From: Pseudomonas sp. dw_612
GTDB taxonomy: Bacteria > Pseudomonadota > Gammaproteobacteria > Pseudomonadales > Pseudomonadaceae
Direction: 5' to 3'
Length of the DNA stretch: 64,000 nt
Assembly (NCBI RefSeq): GCF_018449725.1
Contig: NZ_JAAVVC010000024.1
Coordinates: 1-64,000 of the forward strand
The position numbers and the translations under genes are program-made. Position 1 is the stretch's first letter; each line of letters starts with the position of its first letter. Positions 11,774-21,692 of this stretch are shown here, in pieces. The notes beneath the pieces are model-generated. The model worked only from the letters and a program-made list of their open reading frames with translations, was not told the origin of the DNA and made no database searches.

Positions 11774-14700
11774 TTGAAAGACCTACTGAATTTGCTGAAA
11801 AACCAGGGTCAAGTCGAAGAGTTCGACGCCATCCGTATTGGATTGGCATCGCCTGAGATGATCCGTTCGTGGTCGTTCGGTGAAGTTAAAAAGCCGGAAA
11901 CCATCAACTACCGTACGTTCAAACCTGAGCGTGACGGCCTGTTCTGCGCCAAGATCTTTGGCCCGGTAAAGGATTACGAGTGCCTGTGCGGTAAGTACAA
12001 GCGCTTGAAGCACCGTGGCGTGATCTGCGAGAAGTGCGGCGTTGAAGTCGCGCTGGCCAAAGTTCGTCGTGAGCGCATGGCGCACATCGAACTGGCTTCG
12101 CCGGTTGCCCATATCTGGTTCCTGAAATCGCTGCCGTCGCGTATCGGTTTGCTGATGGACATGACCCTGCGTGATATCGAACGCGTTCTCTACTTCGAGA
12201 GCTATGTCGTTATCGATCCAGGCATGACCACCCTTGAAAAAGGTCAGCTGCTCAACGACGAGCAGTACTTCGAAGCGCTGGAAGAGTTCGGCGACGATTT
12301 CGATGCCCGCATGGGTGCCGAAGCTGTCCGCGAACTGCTGCACGCTATCGACCTGGAACACGAGATTGGCCGTCTGCGCGAAGAAATTCCGCAAACCAAC
12401 TCCGAAACCAAAATCAAGAAGCTTTCCAAGCGTCTGAAGTTGATGGAAGCCTTCCAGGGTTCCGGCAACCTTCCAGAATGGATGGTGCTGACCGTTCTGC
12501 CGGTTCTGCCGCCAGATCTGCGTCCACTGGTCCCGCTGGATGGCGGTCGCTTCGCGACTTCCGACCTCAACGATCTGTATCGTCGAGTGATCAACCGTAA
12601 CAACCGCTTGAAGCGTCTGCTCGATCTGTCCGCTCCGGACATCATCGTGCGCAACGAAAAGCGTATGTTGCAGGAAGCTGTCGATGCACTGCTCGACAAC
12701 GGTCGTCGTGGCCGCGCTATCACCGGTTCGAACAAGCGTCCTCTGAAATCCCTGGCCGACATGATCAAGGGTAAGCAAGGTCGTTTCCGTCAGAACTTGC
12801 TCGGTAAGCGTGTTGACTACTCCGGTCGTTCGGTGATTACCGTAGGTCCGACCCTGCGTCTGCACCAGTGCGGTCTGCCGAAGAAAATGGCTCTCGAGCT
12901 GTTCAAGCCGTTCATTTTCGGCAAGCTGGAAATGCGTGGTCTCGCGACCACCATCAAAGCCGCCAAGAAAATGGTCGAGCGCGAACTGCCAGAGGTTTGG
13001 GACGTTCTCGCTGAAGTGATCCGTGAGCACCCGGTTCTCCTCAACCGTGCACCGACCCTTCACCGTCTGGGCATCCAGGCGTTTGAACCGGTACTGATCG
13101 AAGGTAAGGCTATCCAGCTGCACCCTCTGGTCTGTGCTGCGTACAACGCCGACTTCGACGGCGACCAAATGGCCGTGCACGTACCGCTGACACTGGAAGC
13201 CCAGTTGGAAGCGCGTGCGTTGATGATGTCGACCAACAACATTCTGTCGCCAGCCAACGGTGAGCCAATCATCGTTCCGTCGCAGGACGTTGTATTGGGT
13301 CTGTACTACATGACTCGTGAAGCGATCAACGCCAAGGGCGAAGGTCGTGTGTTCGCGGATCTGCAAGAAGTTGACCGTGTGTTCCGTGCCGGCGAAGCCG
13401 CACTGCACGCTAAAGTCAAAGTGCGGATCCACGAAACCGTCAACGATCGTGATGGTGGCAGCGTCAAGAACACCCGTATCGTCGACACCACTGTCGGCCG
13501 TGCGCTGTTGTTCCAGGTTGTTCCACCTGGCCTGTCGTACGACGTCGTTAACCAGCCGATGAAGAAAAAGGCGATCTCCAAGCTGATCAACCAGTGCTAC
13601 CGCGTGGTTGGTTTGAAAGAGACCGTGATCTTCGCTGACCAGTTGATGTACACCGGTTTTGCCTATTCGACCATTTCCGGCGTTTCCATCGGTGTTAACG
13701 ACTTCGTTATCCCGGATGAAAAAGCCCGCATCATCAATGCTGCTACTGATGAAGTGAAAGAGATCGAAAGTCAGTACGCCTCCGGCCTGGTAACCCAGGG
13801 CGAGAAGTACAACAAAGTGATCGACCTTTGGTCCAAGGCGAACGACGAAGTTTCCAAGGCGATGATGGCCAACCTCTCGAAAGAGAAAGTCATCGACCGT
13901 CATGGCGTCGAAGTCGACCAAGAGTCCTTCAACTCGATGTACATGATGGCCGACTCGGGCGCGCGGGGTTCTGCTGCGCAGATCCGTCAGCTCGCCGGTA
14001 TGCGTGGCCTGATGGCCAAGCCGGACGGTTCCATCATCGAAACGCCGATTACTGCGAACTTCCGTGAAGGTTTGAGCGTACTTCAGTACTTCATCTCCAC
14101 TCACGGTGCTCGTAAAGGTTTGGCGGATACCGCGTTGAAAACTGCGAACTCCGGTTACCTGACTCGTCGTCTGGTAGACGTGGCGCAGGATCTGGTTGTG
14201 ACCGAGATCGATTGCGGCACCGAACACGGCCTGGTAATGACTCCGCACATTGAAGGCGGTGACGTTGTTGAGCCGCTGGGTGAGCGCGTATTGGGTCGAG
14301 TTATCGCCCGTGACGTGTTCAAGCCGGGTACCGAAGAAATCATCGTTCCTGCCGGCACATTGGTAGACGAGAAGTGGGTCGAGTTCATCGAGCTGAACAG
14401 CATCGACGAAGTGATCGTGCGTTCGCCGATCAGCTGCGAAACCCGCTACGGCATTTGCGCCAAGTGCTACGGCCGTGACTTGGCTCGTGGTCACCAGGTG
14501 AACATCGGTGAAGCGGTCGGCGTTATCGCTGCCCAGTCCATCGGTGAGCCGGGTACCCAGCTGACCATGCGTACGTTCCACATCGGTGGTGCGGCAAGCC
14601 GGACCTCCGCCGCTGACAGTGTTCAGGTGAAGAATGGCGGTACCGTCCGTCTGCACAACCTGAAGCACGTTGAGCGAGTGGATGGTTGCCTGGTTGCTGT

Positions 14701-15973
14701 GTCCCGTTCCGGTGAGCTGGCAATCGCTGATGACTTCGGTCGTGAACGCGAGCGTTACAAGCTGCCGTACGGTGCTGTGATTTCGGTTAAAGAGGGTGAC
14801 AAGGTCGACGCTGGCGCAATCGTGGCCAAGTGGGATCCGCACACTCACCCAATCGTTACCGAAATGAAAGGTACCGTGACCTACGTGGGCATGGAAGAAG
14901 GCATCACGATCAAACGTCAGACTGACGAATTGACCGGTATGACCAACATTGAAGTACTCGACGCCAAAGACCGTCCAGCTGCCGGTAAGGACATCCGTCC
15001 TGCCGTTAAGATGGTCGGTGTCGATGGCAAGGATCTGCTGCTGCCAGGTACCGACGTACCGGCCCAGTACTTCCTGCCGGCCAACGCCCTGGTCGGTGTA
15101 GCGGATGGTGTGCAGGTTGCGATCGGTGATGTTATCGCCCGTATCCCGCAAGAAACTTCGAAAACCCGCGACATCACCGGTGGTCTGCCGCGTGTTGCCG
15201 ACTTGTTCGAAGCCCGTCGTCCGAAAGAAGCCTCGATCCTGGCTGAAGTCAGCGGCACCATCGCGTTCGGTAAAGAGACCAAAGGCAAGCGCCGTCTGGT
15301 TATCACTCCGAACGACGGTACCGATCCGTACGAAGAGCTGATTCCGAAGTGGCGTCACCTGAACGTCTTCGAAGGCGAACAGGTAAACCGCGGCGAAGTT
15401 ATCTCCGACGGCCCGAGCGATCCACACGACATCCTGCGTTTGCTGGGTGTGAGTGCGCTGGCCAAGTACATCGTGAACGAGATCCAGGACGTTTATCGTC
15501 TGCAAGGCGTGAAGATCAACGACAAGCACATCGAGACCATCCTGCGTCAGATGCTGCGTAAAGTTGAAATCGCTGAATCCGGCGACTCGACTTTCATCAA
15601 GGGCGACCAGATGGAGTTGACTCACGTTCTGGTAGAGAACGAGCGTCTGGCTGGCGACGAGAAATTCGTTTCCAAGTTCACTCGCGTGCTGTTGGGTATC
15701 ACCAAGGCGTCGTTGTCCACCGAATCGTTCATCTCGGCGGCTTCCTTCCAGGAAACCACTCGCGTACTGACCGAAGCGGCGGTAACCGGCAAGCGCGATT
15801 ACCTGCGCGGCCTGAAAGAAAACGTGGTCGTGGGTCGTCTGATCCCGGCCGGTACCGGTCTGGCTTATCACAGCGAGCGCAAGCGCCGCCGTGATGCTGA
15901 CAAACCGTTGCGCGTAAGCGCCAGTGAAGTGGAAGCCGCACTGACCGAAGCATTGAACTCGAGCGGTAACTGA
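11774..15973 (+). CDS. rpoC: DNA-directed RNA polymerase subunit beta'
   Basis: This 1399-residue catalytic subunit has the N-terminal zinc ribbon (CLCGKYKRLKHRGVICEKCG) and the absolutely conserved Mg-binding NADFDGD at residues 458-464. It also has the second Cys cluster CETRYGICAKCYGRD and a C-terminal region ending VEAALTEALNSSGN. The start is a TTG at 11774 (LKDLLNLLKNQGQ), supported by a strong AGGAGG at 11761-11766. Length and the D460/D462/D464 triad are normal. No terminator with a clear U-tract follows. Confidence 0.98.
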   Translation: MKDLLNLLKNQGQVEEFDAIRIGLASPEMIRSWSFGEVKKPETINYRTFKPERDGLFCAKIFGPVKDYECLCGKYKRLKHRGVICEKCGVEVALAKVRRERMAHIELASPVAHIWFLKSLPSRIGLLMDMTLRDIERVLYFESYVVIDPGMTTLEKGQLLNDEQYFEALEEFGDDFDARMGAEAVRELLHAIDLEHEIGRLREEIPQTNSETKIKKLSKRLKLMEAFQGSGNLPEWMVLTVLPVLPPDLRPLVPLDGGRFATSDLNDLYRRVINRNNRLKRLLDLSAPDIIVRNEKRMLQEAVDALLDNGRRGRAITGSNKRPLKSLADMIKGKQGRFRQNLLGKRVDYSGRSVITVGPTLRLHQCGLPKKMALELFKPFIFGKLEMRGLATTIKAAKKMVERELPEVWDVLAEVIREHPVLLNRAPTLHRLGIQAFEPVLIEGKAIQLHPLVCAAYNADFDGDQMAVHVPLTLEAQLEARALMMSTNNILSPANGEPIIVPSQDVVLGLYYMTREAINAKGEGRVFADLQEVDRVFRAGEAALHAKVKVRIHETVNDRDGGSVKNTRIVDTTVGRALLFQVVPPGLSYDVVNQPMKKKAISKLINQCYRVVGLKETVIFADQLMYTGFAYSTISGVSIGVNDFVIPDEKARIINAATDEVKEIESQYASGLVTQGEKYNKVIDLWSKANDEVSKAMMANLSKEKVIDRHGVEVDQESFNSMYMMADSGARGSAAQIRQLAGMRGLMAKPDGSIIETPITANFREGLSVLQYFISTHGARKGLADTALKTANSGYLTRRLVDVAQDLVVTEIDCGTEHGLVMTPHIEGGDVVEPLGERVLGRVIARDVFKPGTEEIIVPAGTLVDEKWVEFIELNSIDEVIVRSPISCETRYGICAKCYGRDLARGHQVNIGEAVGVIAAQSIGEPGTQLTMRTFHIGGAASRTSAADSVQVKNGGTVRLHNLKHVERVDGCLVAVSRSGELAIADDFGRERERYKLPYGAVISVKEGDKVDAGAIVAKWDPHTHPIVTEMKGTVTYVGMEEGITIKRQTDELTGMTNIEVLDAKDRPAAGKDIRPAVKMVGVDGKDLLLPGTDVPAQYFLPANALVGVADGVQVAIGDVIARIPQETSKTRDITGGLPRVADLFEARRPKEASILAEVSGTIAFGKETKGKRRLVITPNDGTDPYEELIPKWRHLNVFEGEQVNRGEVISDGPSDPHDILRLLGVSALAKYIVNEIQDVYRLQGVKINDKHIETILRQMLRKVEIAESGDSTFIKGDQMELTHVLVENERLAGDEKFVSKFTRVLLGITKASLSTESFISAASFQETTRVLTEAAVTGKRDYLRGLKENVVVGRLIPAGTGLAYHSERKRRRDADKPLRVSASEVEAALTEALNSSGN

Positions 15974-16069
15974 GTTCTGCAGTAAATAAGCGTGGGGCCC
16001 CGGCCTTTCCGTTCATCGAATCGAGACAATTTGTCGAGGTTGGATGAGTGGGGAGGTTGGGGCCTTGCC

Positions 16070-16098
16070 TTGACTGGGGGCAAGATCCTCTTTAGACT
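16070..16098 (+). promoter_or_regulatory. Promoter of the str operon (rpsL-rpsG-fusA-tufA)
   Basis: TTGACT (16070-16075), a 17-base spacer and TAGACT (16093-16098), followed by CTTGTACCCC. This gives a leader of about 85 bases before rpsL. Five of six bases match at the -35 and four of six at the -10. Confidence 0.65.
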
Positions 16099-16112
16099 CT
16101 TGTACCCCTAAA

Positions 16113-16148
16113 TTTGGCGGGAATTCGTTCCTGCCATTTTGCTTTTCT
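16113..16148 (+). terminator. Attenuator-like hairpin in the rpsL leader
   Basis: TGGCGGGAA (16115-16123), loop TTCG, TTCCTGCCA (16128-16136) and then TTTTGCTTTTCTT. The 9-bp stem has one G-T pair and a U-rich tail, between the str promoter and rpsL. Either partial termination or a ribosomal-protein binding site is possible. Confidence 0.5.
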
Positions 16149-16189
16149 TGCAAGACAATAGCGTCGCAAGACAACAGTGGAGCTAGTAG

Positions 16190-16561
16190 ATGGCAACTAT
16201 CAACCAGCTGGTACGTCAGCCGCGTAAGCGTATCGTCGAGAAATCCGACGTGCCTGCGCTGCAGAACTGCCCGCAACGTCGTGGCGTATGCACCCGTGTG
16301 TATACCACCACGCCGAAAAAACCTAACTCGGCACTGCGTAAAGTATGCCGTGTGCGTCTGACCAACGGTTTCGAGGTTTCCTCGTACATCGGCGGTGAAG
16401 GCCACAACCTGCAAGAACACAGCGTGGTACTGATCCGCGGCGGTCGTGTAAAAGACTTGCCAGGTGTTCGTTACCACACCGTACGCGGTTCTTTGGATAC
16501 TTCCGGCGTTAAAGGTCGTAACCAGGGTCGTTCGAAGTACGGTACCAAGAAGCCTAAGTAG
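16190..16561 (+). CDS. rpsL: 30S ribosomal protein S12
   Basis: S12 sits at the decoding centre. The 123-residue protein has the wild-type TPKKPNSALRK motif with K43, and RVKDLPGVRYH with K88 and D89. These predict a streptomycin-sensitive ribosome and an intact site for the beta-methylthio-aspartate modification made by RimO. YcaO proteins assist that modification in E. coli, and a YcaO-domain gene lies at 41779-43983 in this window. It is the first gene of the str operon. Confidence 0.97.
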   Translation: MATINQLVRQPRKRIVEKSDVPALQNCPQRRGVCTRVYTTTPKKPNSALRKVCRVRLTNGFEVSSYIGGEGHNLQEHSVVLIRGGRVKDLPGVRYHTVRGSLDTSGVKGRNQGRSKYGTKKPK

Positions 16562-16679
16562 TAGCGGCTTTTTGTAAAAACTGATTTTCTATTTTTCTGA
16601 GTCGATAAGAGTAAGGTCGGAGGCGTCCCGAAAGGGCACTGATTCCGAGCGAACCTGAAGACCGTTTGAGGGCTTATCC
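16562..16679 (+). other. rpsL-rpsG intercistronic region, possible S7 operator
   Basis: This 118-base gap holds a short CCC-GAAA-GGG hairpin (about 16628-16637) within GGAGGCGTCCCGAAAGGGCA. E. coli S7 represses str-operon translation by binding this intercistronic gap. Position supports the idea; sequence alone does not prove it. Confidence 0.3.
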
Positions 16680-17150
16680 ATGCCAAGAAGACGCGTAGCA
16701 GCCAAGCGCGAAGTGCTTGACGATCCAAAATACGGCAGCCAAATCCTGGCCAAGTTCATGAACCACGTTATGGAAAGCGGCAAGAAAGCCGTTGCCGAAC
16801 GTATCGTTTATGGCGCGCTGGAAAAGGTTAAAGAACGCAAGAACAGCGACCCCCTGGAAATCTTCGAGAAAGCTCTCGACGCCATCGCTCCGCTGGTCGA
16901 AGTGAAGTCGCGCCGTGTAGGCGGTGCTACTTACCAGGTTCCGGTCGAAGTTCGCCCGTCCCGTCGTAACGCCCTGGCAATGCGCTGGTTGGTAGACTTC
17001 GCCCGCAAGCGCGGCGAGAAGTCTATGGCTCTGCGTTTGGCTGGCGAACTGTTGGACGCCGCTGAAGGTAAAGGTGCTGCAGTTAAGAAGCGTGAAGACG
17101 TGCACCGTATGGCTGAAGCCAACAAGGCTTTCTCGCACTACCGCTTCTAA
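16680..17150 (+). CDS. rpsG: 30S ribosomal protein S7
   Basis: S7 nucleates 30S head assembly and contacts the E-site tRNA. The 156-residue protein begins [20 protein letters not shown] and contains [36 protein letters not shown], the rRNA-binding core. The C-terminus [15 protein letters not shown] is typical. It is followed 30 bases later by fusA. Confidence 0.97.
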
Positions 17151-17180
17151 TTTTAGCGTCACTAATTTTGCGAGGGCTTT

Positions 17181-19286
17181 ATGGCTCGTACAACACCGAT
17201 TAACCGCTACCGTAACATCGGTATCGTTGCTCACGTGGATGCTGGTAAAACCACCACCACCGAGCGCGTCCTTTTTTACACTGGCAAAAGTCACAAAATG
17301 GGCGAGGTGCATGACGGCGCCGCGACCACAGACTGGATGGTGCAGGAGCAGGAGCGTGGTATTACCATTACTTCTGCTGCTATTACCGCCTTCTGGCAGG
17401 GTTCCGAGAAGCAGCACAAAGACCAATACCGTTTCAACGTCATCGACACCCCGGGCCACGTAGACTTCACTATTGAAGTTGAGCGTTCCCTGCGTGTTCT
17501 CGACGGCGCGGTCGTTGTGTTCTGTGGTACCTCGGGCGTTGAGCCTCAGTCGGAAACCGTATGGCGTCAAGCCAACAAGTACGGCGTTCCACGTCTTGTT
17601 TACGTAAACAAGATGGACCGTGCTGGTGCGAACTTCCTGCGCGTGATCGGTCAGATCAAGCAGCGTCTGGGTCACACCCCGGTGCCAATCCAGTTGGCAA
17701 TCGGTTCCGAAGACAACTTCCAGGGTCAGATCGATCTGTTGGCCATGGAAGCTGTTTACTGGAACGATGCTGACAAAGGCATGGTTCCAGTTCGTAAGCC
17801 TATCCCTGCTGAATTGCAGGAACTGGCTGACGAGTGGCGCGGCAACATGGTTGAGGCTGCGGCCGAAGCCAGCGAAGAGCTGATGAACAAGTACCTCGAA
17901 GGTGAAGAACTCACCAACGCGGAAATCAAGGCTGCTCTGCGTCAGCGTACTATCGCTGGTGAGATCGTCCTGGCTGTTTGCGGTTCTTCCTTCAAGAACA
18001 AGGGCGTTCCCCTGGTTCTCGACGCCGTGATCGACTACCTGCCTGCTCCTACCGACATTCCTGCCATCAAGGGTACTGACCCGGATGACGAGACCAAGGA
18101 AATGGAGCGTCACGCAGACGACAGCGAGCCGTTCTCGGCTCTGGCGTTCAAGATCGCTACCGACCCATTCGTGGGTACCTTGACCTTCGTTCGAGTTTAC
18201 TCGGGCGTGTTGGCCTCCGGCGACGGCGTGATCAACTCGGTTAAAGGCAAGAAAGAGCGCGTGGGCCGTATGGTGCAAATGCACGCAAACGCCCGTGAAG
18301 AAATCAAGGAAGTACGCGCTGGCGACATCGCGGCCTTGATCGGCATGAAGGACGTCACCACTGGTGAAACTTTGTGCAACGCTGATAAGCCAATCATCCT
18401 GGTTCGCATGGACTTCCCGGAGCCGGTTATTTCGGTTGCCGTAGAGCCTAAGACCAAGGATGACCAGGAAAAAATGGGTATCGCTCTGGGCAAGCTCGCT
18501 CAGGAAGATCCATCTTTCCGTGTCAAGACTGATGAAGAGACTGGTCAAACGATCATCTCTGGCATGGGCGAGTTGCACCTGGACATCCTGGTTGACCGGA
18601 TGCGCCGTGAGTTCAACGTTGAAGCCAACATCGGTAAGCCTCAGGTTTCCTATCGTGAGCGCATCACGAAGAACTGTGAAATCGAAGGTAAGTTCGTTCG
18701 CCAGTCCGGCGGTCGTGGCCAGTTCGGTCACTGCTGGATTCGTTTTGCTCCTGCTGACGAAGGTCAGGAAGGTCTGCAATTCGTGAACGAAGTAGTAGGT
18801 GGTGTGGTTCCTAAGGAATACATCCCGGCTATCCAGAAGGGTATCGAAGAGCAGATGAAGAACGGCGTAGTTGCCGGCTATCCGCTGATCGGCCTGAAGG
18901 CTACCGTGTTTGATGGTTCCTACCACGACGTCGACTCCAACGAGATGGCGTTTAAGGTGGCTGCTTCCATGGCGACCAAGCAACTGGCCCAGAAGGGCGG
19001 TGGTGAGTTGCTCGAGCCGATCATGGCGGTAGAGGTTGTTACGCCTGAAGACTATATGGGTGACGTGATGGGCGACCTTAACCGTCGTCGCGGCATGATC
19101 CTGGGTATGGAAGACACGGTTTCCGGCAAAGTGATTCGCGCCGAGGTTCCGTTGGGTGAGATGTTCGGTTATGCGACCGACGTCCGTTCCATGTCCCAAG
19201 GTCGCGCAAGCTACTCTATGGAATTCAAAAAATACAATACGGCTCCGTCGCACATCGTCGAAACCGTTACCAAAAAACAAGGCTGA
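17181..19286 (+). CDS. fusA: Elongation factor G
   Basis: This GTPase drives translocation and, with RRF, ribosome recycling. The 701-residue protein has the P-loop AHVDAGKT (17-24), RGITITSAA (switch I), DTPGHVDF (G3) and NKMDRAGANF (G4), followed by domains II-V to the C-terminus. It sits between rpsG and tufA, as in the E. coli str operon. No unusual residues were noticed. Confidence 0.97.
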   Translation: MARTTPINRYRNIGIVAHVDAGKTTTTERVLFYTGKSHKMGEVHDGAATTDWMVQEQERGITITSAAITAFWQGSEKQHKDQYRFNVIDTPGHVDFTIEVERSLRVLDGAVVVFCGTSGVEPQSETVWRQANKYGVPRLVYVNKMDRAGANFLRVIGQIKQRLGHTPVPIQLAIGSEDNFQGQIDLLAMEAVYWNDADKGMVPVRKPIPAELQELADEWRGNMVEAAAEASEELMNKYLEGEELTNAEIKAALRQRTIAGEIVLAVCGSSFKNKGVPLVLDAVIDYLPAPTDIPAIKGTDPDDETKEMERHADDSEPFSALAFKIATDPFVGTLTFVRVYSGVLASGDGVINSVKGKKERVGRMVQMHANAREEIKEVRAGDIAALIGMKDVTTGETLCNADKPIILVRMDFPEPVISVAVEPKTKDDQEKMGIALGKLAQEDPSFRVKTDEETGQTIISGMGELHLDILVDRMRREFNVEANIGKPQVSYRERITKNCEIEGKFVRQSGGRGQFGHCWIRFAPADEGQEGLQFVNEVVGGVVPKEYIPAIQKGIEEQMKNGVVAGYPLIGLKATVFDGSYHDVDSNEMAFKVAASMATKQLAQKGGGELLEPIMAVEVVTPEDYMGDVMGDLNRRRGMILGMEDTVSGKVIRAEVPLGEMFGYATDVRSMSQGRASYSMEFKKYNTAPSHIVETVTKKQG

Positions 19287-19317
19287 TTCAGCCCCTTTAG
19301 GCTAGGAGTTAATTGTC

Positions 19318-20511
19318 GTGGCTAAAGAAAAATTTGACCGTACCCTCCCGCACGTCAACGTTGGCACCATCGGTCACGTCGACCACGGTAAAACCACGCT
19401 GACCGCTGCTCTGACTCGCGTCTGCTCCGAAGTTTTCGGTTCGGCTGTTGTTGCTTTCGATAAAATCGACAGCGCTCCAGAAGAAAAGGCTCGTGGTATC
19501 ACCATCAACACTGCACACGTTGAATACAACTCGCTGATCCGTCACTACGCTCACGTTGACTGCCCAGGTCACGCTGACTATGTGAAGAACATGATCACCG
19601 GTGCTGCTCAAATGGACGGCGCTATCCTGGTTTGCTCGGCCGCTGATGGTCCGATGCCACAAACCCGTGAGCACATCCTGCTGTCCCGTCAGGTTGGCGT
19701 TCCGTACATCGTTGTCTTCCTGAACAAGGCTGACATGGTTGACGACGCTGAGCTGCTGGAACTGGTTGAGATGGAAGTGCGCGATCTGCTGAGCACTTAC
19801 GACTTCCCAGGTGACGACACTCCGATCATCATCGGTTCGGCTCTGATGGCTCTGAACGGCCAAGACGACAACGAAATGGGCACCACTGCCGTTCGTAAAC
19901 TGGTTGAGACTCTGGACAGCTACATCCCAGATCCAGTCCGTGTTATCGACAAGCCGTTCCTGATGCCAATCGAAGACGTATTCTCGATCTCCGGTCGCGG
20001 TACTGTTGTAACTGGTCGTATCGAGCGCGGTATCGTCAAGGTTCAGGATCCACTGGAAATCGTTGGTCTGCGTGACACTACCGTCACCACCTGCACCGGT
20101 GTTGAAATGTTCCGTAAGCTGCTCGACGAAGGTCGTGCTGGCGAGAACTGCGGCGTGCTGCTGCGTGGCACCAAGCGTGACGACGTTGAGCGTGGCCAGG
20201 TTCTGGTCAAGCCAGGTTCGGTTAAGCCGCACACTACCTTCGAAGCTGAAGTGTACGTGTTGAGCAAAGAAGAAGGCGGTCGCCACACTCCGTTCTTCAA
20301 AGGCTACCGTCCACAGTTCTACTTCCGGACCACTGACGTGACCGGTAACTGCGAGCTGCCGGAAGGCGTTGAAATGGTAATGCCGGGCGACAACATCAAA
20401 ATGGTTGTCACCCTGATCAAAACCATCGCAATGGAAGATGGTCTGCGTTTCGCTATTCGTGAAGGCGGTCGTACCGTCGGCGCTGGCGTCGTAGCCAAAA
20501 TCATCGCTTAA
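19318..20511 (+). CDS. tufA: Elongation factor Tu (second copy, str operon)
   Basis: The 397-residue EF-Tu starts at a GTG (19318) with TAGGAG upstream. All GTPase motifs are intact. Compared with the copy at 2747-3940 I count about 29 amino-acid differences. They cluster at residues 7-10, 44-46, 71-74, around DPVRV, in VQDPLEIV, DTTVTTC, TTFEAE and IKMVVT, and at the last residue. The codons are also richer in C-ending forms. A strong terminator follows. Confidence 0.97.
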   Translation: MAKEKFDRTLPHVNVGTIGHVDHGKTTLTAALTRVCSEVFGSAVVAFDKIDSAPEEKARGITINTAHVEYNSLIRHYAHVDCPGHADYVKNMITGAAQMDGAILVCSAADGPMPQTREHILLSRQVGVPYIVVFLNKADMVDDAELLELVEMEVRDLLSTYDFPGDDTPIIIGSALMALNGQDDNEMGTTAVRKLVETLDSYIPDPVRVIDKPFLMPIEDVFSISGRGTVVTGRIERGIVKVQDPLEIVGLRDTTVTTCTGVEMFRKLLDEGRAGENCGVLLRGTKRDDVERGQVLVKPGSVKPHTTFEAEVYVLSKEEGGRHTPFFKGYRPQFYFRTTDVTGNCELPEGVEMVMPGDNIKMVVTLIKTIAMEDGLRFAIREGGRTVGAGVVAKIIA

Positions 20512-20525
20512 TAAGTGATGACTTG

Positions 20526-20555
20526 AAAAAGCCCCCGCCTAGCGGGGGCTTTTTT
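20526..20555 (+). terminator. Intrinsic terminator of the str operon
   Basis: AAAAAGCCCCCGC (20526-20538), loop CTA, GCGGGGGCTTTTTT (20542-20555): a perfect GC-rich stem and a long U-tract. The S10 promoter begins 7 bases downstream. Confidence 0.93.
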
Positions 20556-20561
20556 ATTGGG

Positions 20562-20590
20562 TTGACACTGTAGTAGCCCGTCTATAGAAT
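20562..20590 (+). promoter_or_regulatory. Promoter of the S10 operon
   Basis: Perfect TTGACA (20562-20567), a 17-base spacer and TAGAAT (20585-20590), followed by TGCGCCTCC. The leader before rpsJ is about 55 bases, much shorter than the E. coli S10 leader that carries the L4 attenuator. Confidence 0.8.
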
Positions 20591-20652
20591 TGCGCCTCCT
20601 TTTAACGGGCGTATTGCGCTCGCTGGGAATAGCAGCCGGAGTCTGAAATCCA

Positions 20653-20964
20653 ATGCAAAATCAGCAAATCCGTATCAGGTTGAAGGCTTTTGACCATCGC
20701 CTGATCGACCAATCCACCCAGGAAATCGTGGAAACCGCGAAACGTACTGGTGCTCAAGTGCGTGGTCCAATTCCACTGCCTACCCGTAAAGAGCGGTTCA
20801 CCGTTCTGGTATCCCCGCACGTCAACAAAGACGCGCGTGACCAGTACGAGATCCGCACTCATAAGCGCGTTCTGGACATCGTCCAGCCAACGGATAAAAC
20901 CGTTGATGCTCTTATGAAGCTTGATCTTGCGGCCGGTGTGGAAGTGCAGATCAGCCTCGGCTAA
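20653..20964 (+). CDS. rpsJ: 30S ribosomal protein S10
   Basis: S10 belongs to the 30S head and is also NusE, the partner of NusB and NusG in antitermination. The 103-residue protein contains [39 protein letters not shown] and [21 protein letters not shown]. It is the first gene of the S10 operon, directly after the TTGACA/TAGAAT promoter. Confidence 0.97.
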
Positions 20965-21044
20965 GACTCGGTCTTAGTCGTGTAACGCTCTGAAATGGGC
21001 GGCCATAGCGGGTGAAAGCCCCGTACACTCATGAGGTTTACAAC

Positions 21045-21680
21045 ATGACTATTGGTGTAGTCGGTCGTAAATGCGGTATGACCCGTATTTTCACCGAAGA
21101 AGGTGTCTCCATTCCGGTCACGGTCATTGAGATCGAACCGAATCGCGTCACCCAGTTCAAAACTGAAGAGACCGATGGCTATCGTGCAGTGCAAGTCACT
21201 GTAGGCGAGCGTCGTGCTTCGCGTGTTACAGCTGCTCAAGCTGGCCACTTCGCTAAAGCGAACGTTGCCGCTGGTCGTACCGTAATGGAATTCCGCCTTG
21301 AAGAAGGCGAGTACCAGGCCGGCGATCTGATCAACGCTGAAATCTTCGCCGCTGGTCAACTGGTTGATGTAACCGGTCAGTCCAAGGGTAAAGGCTTCCA
21401 GGGTACGATCAAGCGTTGGAATTTCCGCGGGCAAGATAATACCCACGGTAACTCCGTGTCCCACCGCGTTCCAGGCTCTATCGGCCAGTGCCAGACTCCT
21501 GGTCGTGTATTCAAGGGCAAAAAAATGTCCGGTCATATGGGCGCTGAGCGCGTGACCGTGCAGTCCCTGGAAGTAGTGCGCGTGGACGCTGAACGCAATC
21601 TGTTGTTGGTCAAGGGTGCTGTTCCTGGCGCTACTGGCGGCAACTTGGTTGTACGTCCAGCAGCCAAGGCTCGCGGTTAA
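21045..21680 (+). CDS. rplC: 50S ribosomal protein L3
   Basis: L3 is an early-assembling protein whose loop reaches the peptidyl transferase centre. I chose the ATG at 21045 (MTIGVVGRKCGMTRIFTEEG), giving 211 residues. An in-frame ATG at 21012 would add 11 residues not seen in the family. KGKGFQGTIKRWNFRGQ and HRVPGSIGQCQTPGRVFKGKKMSGHMG are conserved. The glutamine modified by PrmB in this family is within the GQxxTPGR region. Confidence 0.96.
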   Translation: MTIGVVGRKCGMTRIFTEEGVSIPVTVIEIEPNRVTQFKTEETDGYRAVQVTVGERRASRVTAAQAGHFAKANVAAGRTVMEFRLEEGEYQAGDLINAEIFAAGQLVDVTGQSKGKGFQGTIKRWNFRGQDNTHGNSVSHRVPGSIGQCQTPGRVFKGKKMSGHMGAERVTVQSLEVVRVDAERNLLLVKGAVPGATGGNLVVRPAAKARG

Positions 21681-21692
21681 GGGGAAGCTGAC

